Counted from the stretch's first letter, positions 19,380-28,110 are shown. The stretch is 64,000 nt of DNA from Planococcus sp. CP5-4_YE (GCF_019042655.1 NZ_JAHPZO010000002.1:310001-374000); one strand, 5' to 3'. Notes: generated by a model not told the origin, from the letters alone. Program-made: numbers and translations.

Positions 19380-19772
19380 TTATCTCCCTCCATTGATGAC
19401 TGAACTCAAGCTGGACAACTTGCCGTTGACCCGTTCGGTAACGGCGTTATACCATAATTGGTTTTTCGCCAGCTCCGCCATTTCAAAATCCATATCGACA
19501 TTATTGCCGTTCGGCGTCATTTTCGTATTGTGGTTGACTGTCACTGGCGAGGCCCCTTGCCCGCTCTGAAACTCCAGGTGGCGTGCATCAGTGCGATAAC
19601 TCTTCATCTGCGAGGCACTTGCCTGTTCCATCGCTTGCTGAAAATTTACTTGCTTGCTCTTGTAGTTGGCCGTGTCGACATTAGCGATATTTCCTGCATG
19701 GACACGTTGTTTTAATGTTGAAGTCGACAACGCCTGCTCCATTTTTTGAATGCTTGATGGAAAGATATTCAT
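19380..19772 (-). CDS. flgB: Flagellar proximal rod protein FlgB
   Basis: Rod subunit, 130 aa, first gene of the flagellar operon. Motifs: LKQRVHAGNIANVDTANYKS near residue 20 and DMEFEMAELAKNQLWYNAV-type C-terminus (DMDFEMAELAKNQLWYNAV). A GGGGGAG ribosome site lies between the start and an upstream transcription terminator that belongs to a riboswitch. Confidence 0.95.
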   Translation of the reverse strand: MNIFPSSIQKMEQALSTSTLKQRVHAGNIANVDTANYKSKQVNFQQAMEQASASQMKSYRTDARHLEFQSGQGASPVTVNHNTKMTPNGNNVDMDFEMAELAKNQLWYNAVTERVNGKLSSLSSVINGGR

Positions 19773-19803
19773 CTTTTTTCTCCCCCGTTTCTAAAATTTG
19801 CCC

Positions 19804-19836
19804 AAATAAAAAACCCACTTTGAAAAAGGCGGATTT
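19804..19836 (-). terminator. Riboswitch-associated intrinsic terminator ahead of flgB
   Basis: The RNA AAAUCCGCCUUU / AAAGUGGGUUUU folds into a stem with one bulged C and a UUC loop, followed by a U-tract. An alternative hairpin GAUUUG-ACU-CAAAUC just upstream uses the same AAAUCC strand and could act as antiterminator. It lies 31 nt before flgB, so it can switch the whole 19-kb operon. Confidence 0.75.
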
Positions 19837-19839
19837 GAG

Positions 19840-19948
19840 TCAAATCTACCATCTTTCGGTAACCCGGCGATCCTGTGTCTGAGACAGTTAGACCCGTAGC
19901 TTTGCGTCCTTAACTTTCGTATAAGTTTGCTATTTTCGTCATGATATG
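19840..19948 (-). promoter_or_regulatory. Cyclic di-GMP-I riboswitch (GEMM-I) leader of the flagellar operon
   Basis: The minus-strand RNA carries the class I c-di-GMP aptamer signature: GCAAAC, then a CGAAAG capped stem, GGACGCAAAGC, a second arm beginning ACGGGUCUAA, and GCCGGGUUACCG at the 3' side. This order matches the known Vc2/Cd1 aptamers, where the riboswitch commonly controls motility genes. It sits directly before the terminator at 19804-19836. Whether c-di-GMP turns the operon off (as reported for C. difficile flgB) is inferred, not shown. Confidence 0.88.
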
Positions 19949-20006
19949 GGTATATTTTTCTTTAAACTCGTCTTTTAGAATCATTTTGAGTCATCACTAC
20001 CTCGGT

Positions 20007-20015
20007 ATAGTATCA
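20007..20015 (-). promoter_or_regulatory. Possible extended -10 promoter for the flagellar operon
   Basis: TGATACTAT (TG plus TACTAT) lies about 60 nt upstream of the riboswitch in an AT-rich 384-bp gap between flgB and the divergent flhO. No clear -35 was seen. The position suits a sigma-A start for the riboswitch leader. Confidence 0.4.
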
Positions 20016-20156
20016 TGCTTTTTTTATTTTGGCTATTTTATTTTATAAAAAAAATCTACTATTTTTTCCATTTAATCTACGATTTTCTGTTAAAATAAAG
20101 ATATGAAATTGAACTCATAGTCCTAAAGACTAGAAAAGGGAGGATGAATAGGTAAT

Positions 20157-20960
20157 ATGTTTCGAGGATTATACACAGCGACTTCGGGAATGATGTCTCA
20201 AAATAGAAATCAACAAATATTGACAAATAATCTATCGAATTCCAATACTCCAGGGTTTAAAACTGATGAAGCGGCAATTCGCTCGTTTCCACAACAATTA
20301 ATCAAAGCGCAGAATGCCAATCAACCTGCACCGATCGGCCGACTTTCCACTGGCGTCTATGTGCAGGAAGCGATTCCTTCATTCCTGCAAGGGCCGATAC
20401 GCGAAACCGGGAATGCGACCGACTTCGCCTTGGTCAATGATAATTTGCCGCTAGATGCCGAAACCGGAGAGCGCGGCACTTTATTATTCGCCGTGGAAAC
20501 CGAAGAAGGCGAGGTTCGCTATACGCGCAATGGACAGTTTACGGTCGATGCGCAAGGATTTCTTGCAACCAGCTTCGGGCAGCGCGTGCTCGGTGACAAT
20601 CTCCAGCCGCTGCAAGTCGGCGATAACGGATTTGCTGTGCAAAATAACGGGGACCTTACCCTAGCAGATGGAACCAATGCCGGAAGTTTATGGATCGGGG
20701 CAACGGATGAGCCAGAACAATTGATCAAGCAAGGCCATAACTTGCTTGCGTGGGCGGGAGATGATGCGGACGCCCCGACACTTGCCGCTAACGCCGAACG
20801 ATTCGTCAAGCAAGGCTTCATCGAACAGTCAAATGTTGATTTGACCCGCACGATGACCGATATGATGACCGCTTATCGTGGATTTGAATCCAACCAAAAA
20901 GTAATCCAGGCCTACGACCGCAGCATGGAAAAAGCGGTCAATGAAATCGGCCGGGTCTAA
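20157..20960 (+). CDS. flhO: Flagellar basal-body rod protein FlhO (FlgF/FlgG family)
   Basis: Distal rod protein, 267 aa. The N-terminal rod motif is MFRGLYTATSGMMSQNRNQQ then ILTNNLSNSNTPGFKTDE. The C-terminal motif is QGFIEQSNVDLTRTMTDMMT then AYRGFESNQKVIQAYD. B. subtilis FlhO is nearly the same length. It is transcribed away from the main flagellar operon, with an AGGGAGG site ahead, and pairs with flhP 15 bp downstream. Confidence 0.92.
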   Translation: MFRGLYTATSGMMSQNRNQQILTNNLSNSNTPGFKTDEAAIRSFPQQLIKAQNANQPAPIGRLSTGVYVQEAIPSFLQGPIRETGNATDFALVNDNLPLDAETGERGTLLFAVETEEGEVRYTRNGQFTVDAQGFLATSFGQRVLGDNLQPLQVGDNGFAVQNNGDLTLADGTNAGSLWIGATDEPEQLIKQGHNLLAWAGDDADAPTLAANAERFVKQGFIEQSNVDLTRTMTDMMTAYRGFESNQKVIQAYDRSMEKAVNEIGRV

Positions 20961-20975
20961 TAAGGAGCCAAACAG

Positions 20976-21788
20976 ATGAACATCCAAATGAACGCAGCGA
21001 GCAGCTCAATGCGCGAATTGCAAAAAAAAATCGATATGATCGCCAACAATGTCGCTAACGTCAATACGACCGGCTATAAAAAACAAGAAGCCAATTTTGC
21101 GGACACGTTGCTTCACAGCGTCAACAAGCAAGCTGGCCCTGCCAATGAAATCGGCCGGAGCACGCCAAACGGCCTGCGCATTGGCGGCGGGACGCTGTTA
21201 TCTGACGGCGTCACCCGGCATTCGCTCGGCCAAATGCAGCAAACCGGCCGTGAACTGGATTTTGCCATCGATTCGCCGAACAGCTATTTCCGTGTCTCGA
21301 ACGAAGATGGCATTTATTACACTAGAAATGGATCGTTTCAAGCTGAGCCGATTGCAGGCAGCGATCGATTGGCACTTGTTACTGCTTCGGGCGATTCAGT
21401 CTTAGATGCTGATGGGACGCCGATTACGCTTGCCGCGGGATACGAAGAATTGAACATCAGGGCAAACGGTGTCGTGACGGCAACTTATGCCGGCCAAGCG
21501 GCTGAAACTTTCCAATTCGGAACCGCTCAAATTAACCGAACAGCCCTTCTGGAAAAAACAGGCGATAACCGCTATCGCTTGCCGGGCACTGAAGCCGAAC
21601 AAATTGCAGCCGGCGCCTTGGAACTCGGGACTTCGCCTATTTCCCAAGCGGTGCTGGAAATGTCGAACGTCGACATGGCGAGTGAAATGACCGAGCTGAT
21701 TGCAACACAGCGCCTGTTTCAATCACAAGGCCGCGCCATTTCTTTTGCGGATGACATGATGGGTCTGGTCAATACGATGAAATCCTAA
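20976..21788 (+). CDS. flhP: Flagellar basal-body rod protein FlhP (FlgG family)
   Basis: Distal rod protein, 270 aa, with LQKKIDMIANNVANVNTTGY at the N-terminus and VLEMSNVDMASEMTELIATQ then RLFQSQGRAISFADDMM at the C-terminus. It forms a two-gene unit with flhO, closed by a terminator at 21822-21860. Confidence 0.92.
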   Translation: MNIQMNAASSSMRELQKKIDMIANNVANVNTTGYKKQEANFADTLLHSVNKQAGPANEIGRSTPNGLRIGGGTLLSDGVTRHSLGQMQQTGRELDFAIDSPNSYFRVSNEDGIYYTRNGSFQAEPIAGSDRLALVTASGDSVLDADGTPITLAAGYEELNIRANGVVTATYAGQAAETFQFGTAQINRTALLEKTGDNRYRLPGTEAEQIAAGALELGTSPISQAVLEMSNVDMASEMTELIATQRLFQSQGRAISFADDMMGLVNTMKS

Positions 21789-21821
21789 TATTATCCATTT
21801 TATATTTGATTGAAATAACAA

Positions 21822-21860
21822 CGATAAAACCCGTATTTCCAGATCACTCTTGGAAATACG
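21822..21860 (+). terminator. Terminator after flhO-flhP
   Basis: AAACCCGTATTTCCA ... TGGAAATACGGGTTTTTAT forms a long stem followed by a T-run on the plus strand. The complementary strand is also A/T rich, so it may serve flgL from the other side. Confidence 0.85.
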
Positions 21861-21985
21861 GGTTTTTATACACTACCTTGGATGAGAAAGACTCCACCAT
21901 ATATGGTAACTCGAAATTATCTTTATTGTTTTCAGAGTACATTTTACAAAAATAAAAACAGCCGATGCCTGTATGCATCCGCTGT

Positions 21986-22867
21986 TTACCGAAGAAAATC
22001 CATTAAGTTTGTTTGCATGATTTTGGCAGAAGATGACAGGCTCGCCTGGTAAATGCTTTCTTCACTCTTTAGCTTTATTAGTATTTCAGCATAATCTACG
22101 TCTTCTATAGAAGATAACGCAGATCCAAGAGAAAGCTTGGCGTCCAATAAGCGGCTTTCAGTCGCTTCGACGCGGTTTTGGCGTGCACCGTTTTCTGCGG
22201 CTGAGGTTAATAAACGTTCCAGCGCACCATCGATTTCATCGATATTGACGGATTCGCCAGCTTGGATACTGTCAGCGAGTTTTCCAACGGCCCGGAACAA
22301 ATTGGTGGGATCGTCGCCTTTTCCGACCAGCGTTTCCGGCAAGATGCCGATTTCGAGTTGCAGCCCAATGCCGATTTTCGCCGTTTTCAGCGGCCCGTTC
22401 GCTGGTGCTGCTTCAAAAGAAACGGCATCCGCAAACGGCTTGACTGTGCCGTCGCCGCCGCCGAACAAATATCGGCCGTCGACTTCGGCATTGGCGAATT
22501 CGCGCAATTGTTCGTTCAACACACCGACCTCTTTGAAAATCAATTCGCGATCTTCTGGAGATAATGTTCCGCTCCCGCCTTGAACCCCGAGTTCCCGGAT
22601 GCGCTGGGTGACATCGACCATCGCCTGGATGGAACGATCATTTTCATCCAGCCATAAGTTGGCATCCCCGATATTGCGTTCGAATTGATCGTTCGCCGAC
22701 ATGACAGTTTTCAAGCTCATCGATTTCGCCACTGCTTGCGGATCGTCGGACGGTTTATGGAGCAACTTGCCGCTTGATGCCTGTAAATTGGTTTTCTCAA
22801 AGCGGCCGAGATTTTGCTGCATATGGTTGACGGAATTTTGATGCATCATTTGCTGGGTTACTCTCAT
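21986..22867 (-). CDS. flgL: Flagellar hook-associated protein FlgL (HAP3)
   Basis: Hook-filament junction protein, 293 aa. It starts MRVTQQMMHQNSVNHMQQNL, contains ASSGKLLHKPSDDPQAVAKS, and ends with a flagellin-like helix (SLSSSAKIMQTNLMDFL). It follows flgK by 24 bp, in the operon starting at the sigma-D promoter near 25.4 kb. Confidence 0.95.
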   Translation of the reverse strand: MRVTQQMMHQNSVNHMQQNLGRFEKTNLQASSGKLLHKPSDDPQAVAKSMSLKTVMSANDQFERNIGDANLWLDENDRSIQAMVDVTQRIRELGVQGGSGTLSPEDRELIFKEVGVLNEQLREFANAEVDGRYLFGGGDGTVKPFADAVSFEAAPANGPLKTAKIGIGLQLEIGILPETLVGKGDDPTNLFRAVGKLADSIQAGESVNIDEIDGALERLLTSAAENGARQNRVEATESRLLDAKLSLGSALSSIEDVDYAEILIKLKSEESIYQASLSSSAKIMQTNLMDFLR

Positions 22868-22891
22868 TGGATTGTCCTCCGTTTATCAGCT

Positions 22892-24082
22892 TTAGCGTGC
22901 AGCCATTCGGTTAATGATCGTATCGAGCATTTCATCGGTGGTCGATACTAAGCGGGCTGCTGCATTGTACGCGTGCTGGAATTTCACCAAGTTCGACATT
23001 TCCTCATCCAGCGAAACACCCGCGACTGACTGGCGGCGGTTTTCGGTCGACACCATCAGTTGCTCTTGCGTCGAAACCGCATAGCCCGCACTCTGTGCTT
23101 CTGCTCCCAAGCCGCTCACCAGTGCCCGAAAATCGGCTTGCACTTTTTTCACGTCTCCATCAAGGCCGTTCGGCAGTTCCAGCTTGGCATCTTTTGCCAC
23201 ACTCAATTCGCCTGCTGCTGTATTTTTAAAAACATTACCATTCGCTTCTGCAAATTCTGTAACCGCGACGTTAATGTTTTCTCGGTAGCTCGTGACAGTG
23301 GCTGCGGCTTCCGCGAGTCCGCCAAGCTTGCCGCCGGCTGTCTCAAGGTCGAGCGCTTCGCCGGCTTTCACTGGCTGATTGTTTGCCGCTAGCGTTAGCG
23401 CATAGCTGCCGTCTGTTTTTTCTGTGACTTTGATATCCATTAACTGCGACAATTTGTCGACGGCCGCATCGCGTTCATCACGCAAATTGTTTGCTTGCGG
23501 GCCAGTCCGCATGATGTTTTTGTTCAATTCTTCAATTCGTGAGATTAAGGTCTGGGCATCCTTTTCTGCAGCCGTTGTGCGCTCTTGCAATTCCACGGTC
23601 AAATCACCCATCGACCGGTCAATCGTTTTGGCCACGTCCGCAAATGCTTGCGCCCGCTCTTTCACGACGGCTTGTACGGCAATGTTTGATGGATCACTTT
23701 CCAAGTCTTGCCAAGCATTCCACAACCGGCCCATCGAAGCATTGAGGCCGTTATCTCCTGGTTCCCCGAGAATCGTTTCGACGTTTCCGAGCGCTTCGCT
23801 CTTTGTTTGCCATTCCGAAAATTCTGCCGTATGTCCGCGGTACTGCTGGTCGAGAAAGCGGTCGCGCACACGCATCACTGAGTCGATGGAAACACCGGTC
23901 CCGAGCTGGCCTGCGCCTTGTTTGGTCCAGACGTCAAGAGAAACAGAGGAACTCGTATTCACTTGTTGGCGCGAGTAGCCTTTCGTATTGGCATTCGCGA
24001 TATTTTGGCCGGTCGTGGAGAGGCTTGCCTGGCTTGCAGACAAGCCGCGGTTGCCGGTTTCCAAAGTGTGAAAAGTTGACAC
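22892..24082 (-). CDS. flgK: Flagellar hook-associated protein FlgK (HAP1)
   Basis: Hook-filament junction protein, 396 aa, GTG start (STFHTLETGNRGLSASQASL). N-terminal motif GQNIANANTKGYSRQQV; C-terminal motif VSLDEEMSNLVKFQHAYNAA then ARLVSTTDEMLDTIINR. Short for the family: the central domain is reduced compared with the usual 500 aa or so. FlgN, its chaperone, is the next gene upstream. Confidence 0.93.
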   Translation of the reverse strand: MSTFHTLETGNRGLSASQASLSTTGQNIANANTKGYSRQQVNTSSSVSLDVWTKQGAGQLGTGVSIDSVMRVRDRFLDQQYRGHTAEFSEWQTKSEALGNVETILGEPGDNGLNASMGRLWNAWQDLESDPSNIAVQAVVKERAQAFADVAKTIDRSMGDLTVELQERTTAAEKDAQTLISRIEELNKNIMRTGPQANNLRDERDAAVDKLSQLMDIKVTEKTDGSYALTLAANNQPVKAGEALDLETAGGKLGGLAEAAATVTSYRENINVAVTEFAEANGNVFKNTAAGELSVAKDAKLELPNGLDGDVKKVQADFRALVSGLGAEAQSAGYAVSTQEQLMVSTENRRQSVAGVSLDEEMSNLVKFQHAYNAAARLVSTTDEMLDTIINRMAAR

Positions 24083-24109
24083 GTGATCCCCTGCTTTCTT
24101 CTCGGGACT

Positions 24110-24595
24110 TTACGCTTTTGTATCGAAAAAGCCCCGATTGGTTGACTGTGTATGTTTGGTGCTGGATTGAGGCTGGTAATTGTATGGCTGTTTAACTGGC
24201 GTGGTGATGTGCCCGATCATGCCCGCGATAAAATCTACGGAGTCTTGCACCAGTTTTTCGTTCTGGCGGTTTTTCGCTTGCAGTTCCATGAGCAATTGCT
24301 TCAAGGTCGTTAATTGCTCTTGCAGCGCCTGTTTGGCCGTTTCATCTGACAATTGTTCTGTGAACTGGCTGAAGCTGAGTCCAGGATGTTCTTCGAGCAC
24401 TTCAATCACCAAGCGTTCTCGCTCATCTTCCAGTTGCCCAAGCCTGCGGAGCAGCCGTGTTTCTTCTTTGACGAGTTCTGTCAGCTCATCGACTTTATGC
24501 TCGATCAGCACCGTTTGCTTGCGCTCTGCGTAGCGGATCAGTTGCTGCTGTATTACGATCAGCTCATCAAGTGTTGCGTTCATCATTTTCAACAC
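24110..24595 (-). CDS. flgN: Flagellar chaperone FlgN
   Basis: Export chaperone for FlgK/FlgL, 161 aa, mainly coiled coil (LTELVKEETRLLRRLGQLED) with a disordered tail. Position between flgM and flgK matches yvyG/flgN of B. subtilis (160 aa). The frame is open 7 codons further, but GTG at 24595 is spaced well from AGAGGGA and gives the family length; an internal ATG three codons later is an alternative. Confidence 0.85.
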   Translation of the reverse strand: MLKMMNATLDELIVIQQQLIRYAERKQTVLIEHKVDELTELVKEETRLLRRLGQLEDERERLVIEVLEEHPGLSFSQFTEQLSDETAKQALQEQLTTLKQLLMELQAKNRQNEKLVQDSVDFIAGMIGHITTPVKQPYNYQPQSSTKHTQSTNRGFFDTKA

Positions 24596-24626
24596 CGGAG
24601 TTCCCTCTCTTTCCATCGCTCAACTG

Positions 24627-24899
24627 TCATTTGTCAAACCAGTACTGATGGATTTTCTCAGCTACTTTGTCTTGATCAACCTGGTATTCACCGGAAGCAA
24701 CCTGTGCTTTCAGCAGTTGTATTTTTTCCTGACGGGCGATATCCGCTTCCGTATTCTTCTCGAACATCGCCTTCGCCTCACTCGAAATCTGCAATTGGTC
24801 TTCCTGTTGAAGCGGGCGCGCCTTTTGGGCCGGCGTCACCTGCATTTGCTTTTGATAAGATTGTATAAAGGAAGAACTATTCGTCTTATCTATATTCAT
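24627..24899 (-). CDS. flgM: Anti-sigma-D factor FlgM
   Basis: 90 aa, MNIDKTNSSSFIQSYQKQMQ ..., with the C-terminal sigma-28 binding region (ISSEAKAMFEKN ... RQEKIQLLKAQVASGEYQVD). It holds SigD inactive until the hook is finished and FlgM is exported. The longer ORF starts inside yvyF; the ATG at 24899 is preceded by AGGTGGTG-like sequence. Confidence 0.9.
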   Translation of the reverse strand: MNIDKTNSSSFIQSYQKQMQVTPAQKARPLQQEDQLQISSEAKAMFEKNTEADIARQEKIQLLKAQVASGEYQVDQDKVAEKIHQYWFDK

Positions 24900-24919
24900 T
24901 CCTTCACCACCTCTTAAAG

Positions 24920-25321
24920 TTATTTCTTCATTTTCCAACGTGCTTGCGTGCTGTTTGCCCAATCGCCGTCATCAGCCAGGATTTCGTTGGCGCTTCTCAA
25001 GAAATCCAGTCGGCAGTCTTCACAGAGCATGTGGCGATGGATGAGCTGTTTGCAGTGTGAGCACGGATATCCAAGATTCGGATAATCTCCTGTCAAAATC
25101 CGCCCTTCCCGCAGGAATTCAGAAATCTTATGGACAGAGACGCCGGTGAATAGATGGACATCTTCGAGCGAAGCATTCCGGTGTTCGTGCTCTTGCAAAA
25201 ACATATAGACTTTTTTGAATGCCGTTTCATTATCCTGGTGGCATTTCAAGCAGCAAGCGATTTGATCACGCAAAAAGAGCGCTCCGCAGCTGGGGCAATT
25301 GTCCAGTTTCGGGGTTGTCAA
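24920..25321 (-). CDS. yvyF: YvyF-family flagellar operon protein
   Basis: About 133 aa with two zinc-ribbon-like Cys pairs (CPSCGALF, CCLKCHQ) and two more near the C-terminus (CSHCKQ, CEDC), around a small helical region. B. subtilis YvyF occupies the same place ahead of flgM; its function is not firmly known. TTG at 25321 has AGGTGAT 5 bp upstream; GTG at 25330 is the alternative start. First gene of the sigma-D operon yvyF-flgM-flgN-flgK-flgL. Confidence 0.85.
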   Translation of the reverse strand: MTTPKLDNCPSCGALFLRDQIACCLKCHQDNETAFKKVYMFLQEHEHRNASLEDVHLFTGVSVHKISEFLREGRILTGDYPNLGYPCSHCKQLIHRHMLCEDCRLDFLRSANEILADDGDWANSTQARWKMKK

Positions 25322-25395
25322 ATGGATCACCTAGTTTCTTATCGCAATCAGTTCTACGTTGTCCGGGACTATTCGATTTACTATCTATACTACTA

Positions 25396-25422
25396 ATATC
25401 GGCCATTCTTGAAAAATGTTTA
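25396..25422 (-). promoter_or_regulatory. Sigma-D promoter for yvyF-flgM-flgN-flgK-flgL
   Basis: TAAA, a 15-nt spacer and GCCGATAT on the minus strand match the sigma-D (sigma-28) consensus without mismatch. It lies about 75 bp before yvyF and just after the fliL stop codon. Confidence 0.92.
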
Positions 25423-25440
25423 GCCTTTTTTTAAAAAACA

Positions 25441-25860
25441 TTATTGCACTTTGAATTGCGTCACAAGCACGCGTTCCACTTTCCCTTTGCCGACCAGGCT
25501 TTCGAGCTGTGCCGTCATTTCATCCTGGAGCAAGGCGATGCCTTCAGTGCCGACCAGCTGTTCTTTTTCCATGCCCGCTACGGTCGCGATTGCCGCAGCC
25601 CGAACTTCAGCATGGCGCTTTTCCATCTCTTCTTTTACTTTTTTATCCGCTGATAGGATATTGAATTGAACCACTGCATATGATGCCGGTGTAGCGAGAT
25701 TCGTCGTGATTTCTTCCGTGTCGATGCTCAGCTCCACCATTTCATCGGCTGTCAGCGGTGCATCCGCATCCACATCTTTTTGCGTCAGGAGAAAATAAAC
25801 TGCTCCTCCAGCACCTACAAGCGCCGCAATCAACAAGACCAACAATACTTTTTTCATCAT
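25441..25860 (-). CDS. fliL: Flagellar basal-body-associated protein FliL, placed beside motAB
   Basis: 139 aa, with an N-terminal membrane anchor (KKVLLVLLIAALVGAGGAVY) and a periplasmic domain ending VLVTQFKVQ, as FliL does (VYFTDFVVQ-type ends). FliL stabilises stators. In B. subtilis fliL lies between swrD and fliM; here that place is empty and fliL lies 7 bp after motB, as a stator operon. Confidence 0.87.
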   Translation of the reverse strand: MMKKVLLVLLIAALVGAGGAVYFLLTQKDVDADAPLTADEMVELSIDTEEITTNLATPASYAVVQFNILSADKKVKEEMEKRHAEVRAAAIATVAGMEKEQLVGTEGIALLQDEMTAQLESLVGKGKVERVLVTQFKVQ

Positions 25861-25867
25861 CCACCTC

Positions 25868-26653
25868 TTACTCTTCGGTTTCGGGCTGATCTTTATAAGG
25901 CGAAATCAGCACTTCGACGCGGCGATTTTGCGCACGCCCCTCTTTTGTGTCATTCGCGGCGATCGGCTGGTATTCACTATAGCCGGTCGCACTGAATTTT
26001 CTTGGGTCCAAGTCGCCATTCTCCAGTAAAATTTTCATAAAGTTGATGGCACGTGCCGAACTGAGTTCCCAGTTCGACTCAAACTCGCCGCCAGCTGCCG
26101 GCACATTATCTGTGTGGCCTTCGATGTAGATCATCCGCGGCGGATCGCTGACGAGCAGCTCTGATAATTCGCTCGCGATCGTGCGCGCCTGCTCGTCGAT
26201 ATTCGCGCTACCGGATTGATACAAGACACCTTCATTAATCGTCAGCATGAGCCCTTTATCGGTCAACTCTGTCTGAAGCTTCGGCGATAAGCCCTTTTCA
26301 TCAATATACGATTCGATTTTCTCCTGGAACTCGCCCAGTTCCTGGCGGTCGCGCACAGCTTCCACTTCTTCCATCATTTCCTCGGTCATGCCTTCTTCAG
26401 GAATGATCGCAAATGGCGACGTGTCGGTGTCCAGTTCCACTGGCGCTGACTGGTCAAGCAAGCCAGTGCCTCCTTGCAATTCCACATTGAACGATTCGGA
26501 AATGGCCTTGAATTTCTTCGCATCGACTTCGCTTGCCGCAAACAGCACGATAAATAGTGCTAAGAGCAGCGTTAAGATATCGGCATACGGAATGAGCCAG
26601 GATTCGTCGACATGTTCCTCGTGCTTGTGTTTACGCTTCAACTTCAACACCAC
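25868..26653 (-). CDS. motB: Flagellar stator protein MotB
   Basis: Stator subunit, 261 aa. A single membrane helix carries the ion-binding Asp in SWLIPYADILTLLLALFIVL, which fits the proton-type MotB of B. subtilis. A plug region and an OmpA-like peptidoglycan-binding domain follow (IYIEGHTDNVPAAGGEFESN ... RAQNRRVEVLI). GTG start, overlapping motA by 23 bp. Confidence 0.95.
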   Translation of the reverse strand: MVLKLKRKHKHEEHVDESWLIPYADILTLLLALFIVLFAASEVDAKKFKAISESFNVELQGGTGLLDQSAPVELDTDTSPFAIIPEEGMTEEMMEEVEAVRDRQELGEFQEKIESYIDEKGLSPKLQTELTDKGLMLTINEGVLYQSGSANIDEQARTIASELSELLVSDPPRMIYIEGHTDNVPAAGGEFESNWELSSARAINFMKILLENGDLDPRKFSATGYSEYQPIAANDTKEGRAQNRRVEVLISPYKDQPETEE

Positions 26654-27434
26654 TCTGTTGTCCGTCTTCTAGCACACGGTCTTTGGCTGGCAGATACGTC
26701 AAAAGTTTTTCTTCTACAGTCCGTGCAGGCAAGCCCTCTTGTACAGCAAGCAAGCCTTCAAGCATAATTTGTTTCACGCGCGCTTCGTGTTCGGATTTGC
26801 GCTTTAATTTATTGGCGAATGGGTGCCACAGCACGTATCCCGTGAAAATCCCGAACAGCGTCGCAATAAATGCCGCCGAAATCGATTTCCCAAGCAATGC
26901 CACATCGTCCAAATGGCCGAGTGCGGCGACGAGTCCGATAACGGCTCCGAGTACGCCGAGTGTCGGCGCGTATGTACCGGCTTGCGTGAAAATTTTCGCC
27001 CCAAGTTCGTGGCGGTCTTCCATTGCCGCGATGTCTTCTTCCATTAAGTCACGGATGTGCTCGAGCGATTGGCCATCGACGACCATCTTCAAGCCGCGCT
27101 GCAAAAATGGGTCTTCCACTTCTTCTGCACGCTCTTCTAGTGCAAGCAAACCTTCTTTACGGGCGACCATCGCCCAGCCGGTGAACATCGGGATCATTTC
27201 TTTGATTGATAGTGTTTTTTGTTCCCCGAACAGGACTTTGAATAACCCTGGGATGCGTTTGACTTCGTCCATCGGAAAGGCGATCAAGATACAGGCGGCG
27301 GTGCCCATGAAAATGATGACCAATGCAGCTGGATTATATAGTGCGGCCGGGCTGGAACCTTTTAGCGCCATGCCGCCGACGAGCACAAGTACGCCCAAAA
27401 TGATGCCTAACCAAGATGTCTTATCCACGTCCAT
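26631..27434 (-). CDS. motA: Flagellar stator protein MotA
   Basis: Stator subunit, 267 aa, four membrane segments, with the cytoplasmic charged loop between segments 2 and 3 and the conserved Pro of the ion path in AGTYAPTLGVLGAVIGLVAA. It starts MDVDKTSWLGIILGVLVLVG. It heads a motA-motB-fliL unit. No clear sigma-D promoter was found upstream; a dispersed repeat starts about 55 bp before the gene. Confidence 0.95.
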   Translation of the reverse strand: MDVDKTSWLGIILGVLVLVGGMALKGSSPAALYNPAALVIIFMGTAACILIAFPMDEVKRIPGLFKVLFGEQKTLSIKEMIPMFTGWAMVARKEGLLALEERAEEVEDPFLQRGLKMVVDGQSLEHIRDLMEEDIAAMEDRHELGAKIFTQAGTYAPTLGVLGAVIGLVAALGHLDDVALLGKSISAAFIATLFGIFTGYVLWHPFANKLKRKSEHEARVKQIMLEGLLAVQEGLPARTVEEKLLTYLPAKDRVLEDGQQSGVEVEA

Positions 27435-27489
27435 ACCTCATTTCACTTTGGATAGTTGTCGAGTTGAATAATTGGAAGTTTGAGGATAG

Positions 27490-27615
27490 TGATAAAATCG
27501 CTCCAGGCGGACGCTTTCGGGCCCACAGGATGTGGGTCATGCAGCTGGCGCGACAGGACGTCGCGTTGCCAGCTGCCAGGGCACTGCTCCCGCAGGAGTC
27601 GCCGCCTTCCGCTTT
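27490..27615. repeat. Dispersed intergenic repeat, copy A of the second subfamily
   Basis: This copy reads GCGGACGCTTTCGGGCCCAC ... GGAGTCGCCGCCTTCCGC. Its reverse complement matches the element at 35.34-35.47 kb almost end to end, including a shared core (CAACGCGACGTCCTGTCGCG in that orientation). Core inverted repeats would let the RNA fold. It sits between motA and fliS. Confidence 0.75.
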
Positions 27616-27720
27616 TTTCAGCACTTAACAACTATTGCATATCATATCTTTTGACTTTTAATCGAAAGACATTCGCAAGAGTTGCCTACTTCTGCAATAC
27701 TTCAACCCAATTGATATCCT

Positions 27721-28095
27721 TTATTGTTTTGCTAATGCCATGGCTTGCTTCCAGGTGTTGCGCAGTTCAGTTACGTCTGCGAGTACAGCTTCGAGTGCCG
27801 CTGCGTCGTTTTTCATATTCGCTTCCATGAGCGAATTGTTTTGGTATTCATACAGCTGTTCGAGTTCTTTCGACAGCGCGATGTCTGGATTCAAGGTGCT
27901 GCGCAGTTCCTGAATGATGGCTTGCGCTTTCAGCAAGTTTTTGTTTTTTTCTTCAAACTGTTTATCTAGCATCGCTTTTTTTGCGAGTTTGATGAATTTC
28001 AAGCAGCCGTTATAGAGCATCAAGGTTAATTCTTCGGAAGATGCGGTCATGACGGAATTTTGCTGGTAGGTCTGGTATGGATTGATTGTTGCCAT
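27721..28095 (-). CDS. fliS: Flagellin export chaperone FliS
   Basis: 124 aa, MATINPYQTYQQNSVMTASS then EELTLMLYNGCLKFIKLAKK, the defining FliS N-terminal motif. It binds flagellin C-termini before export and in B. subtilis also takes part in FliW/CsrA control. Last gene of the flaG-fliD-fliT-fliS unit. Confidence 0.95.
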   Translation of the reverse strand: MATINPYQTYQQNSVMTASSEELTLMLYNGCLKFIKLAKKAMLDKQFEEKNKNLLKAQAIIQELRSTLNPDIALSKELEQLYEYQNNSLMEANMKNDAAALEAVLADVTELRNTWKQAMALAKQ

Positions 28096-28110
28096 TATAG
28101 TGCCCCTCTC

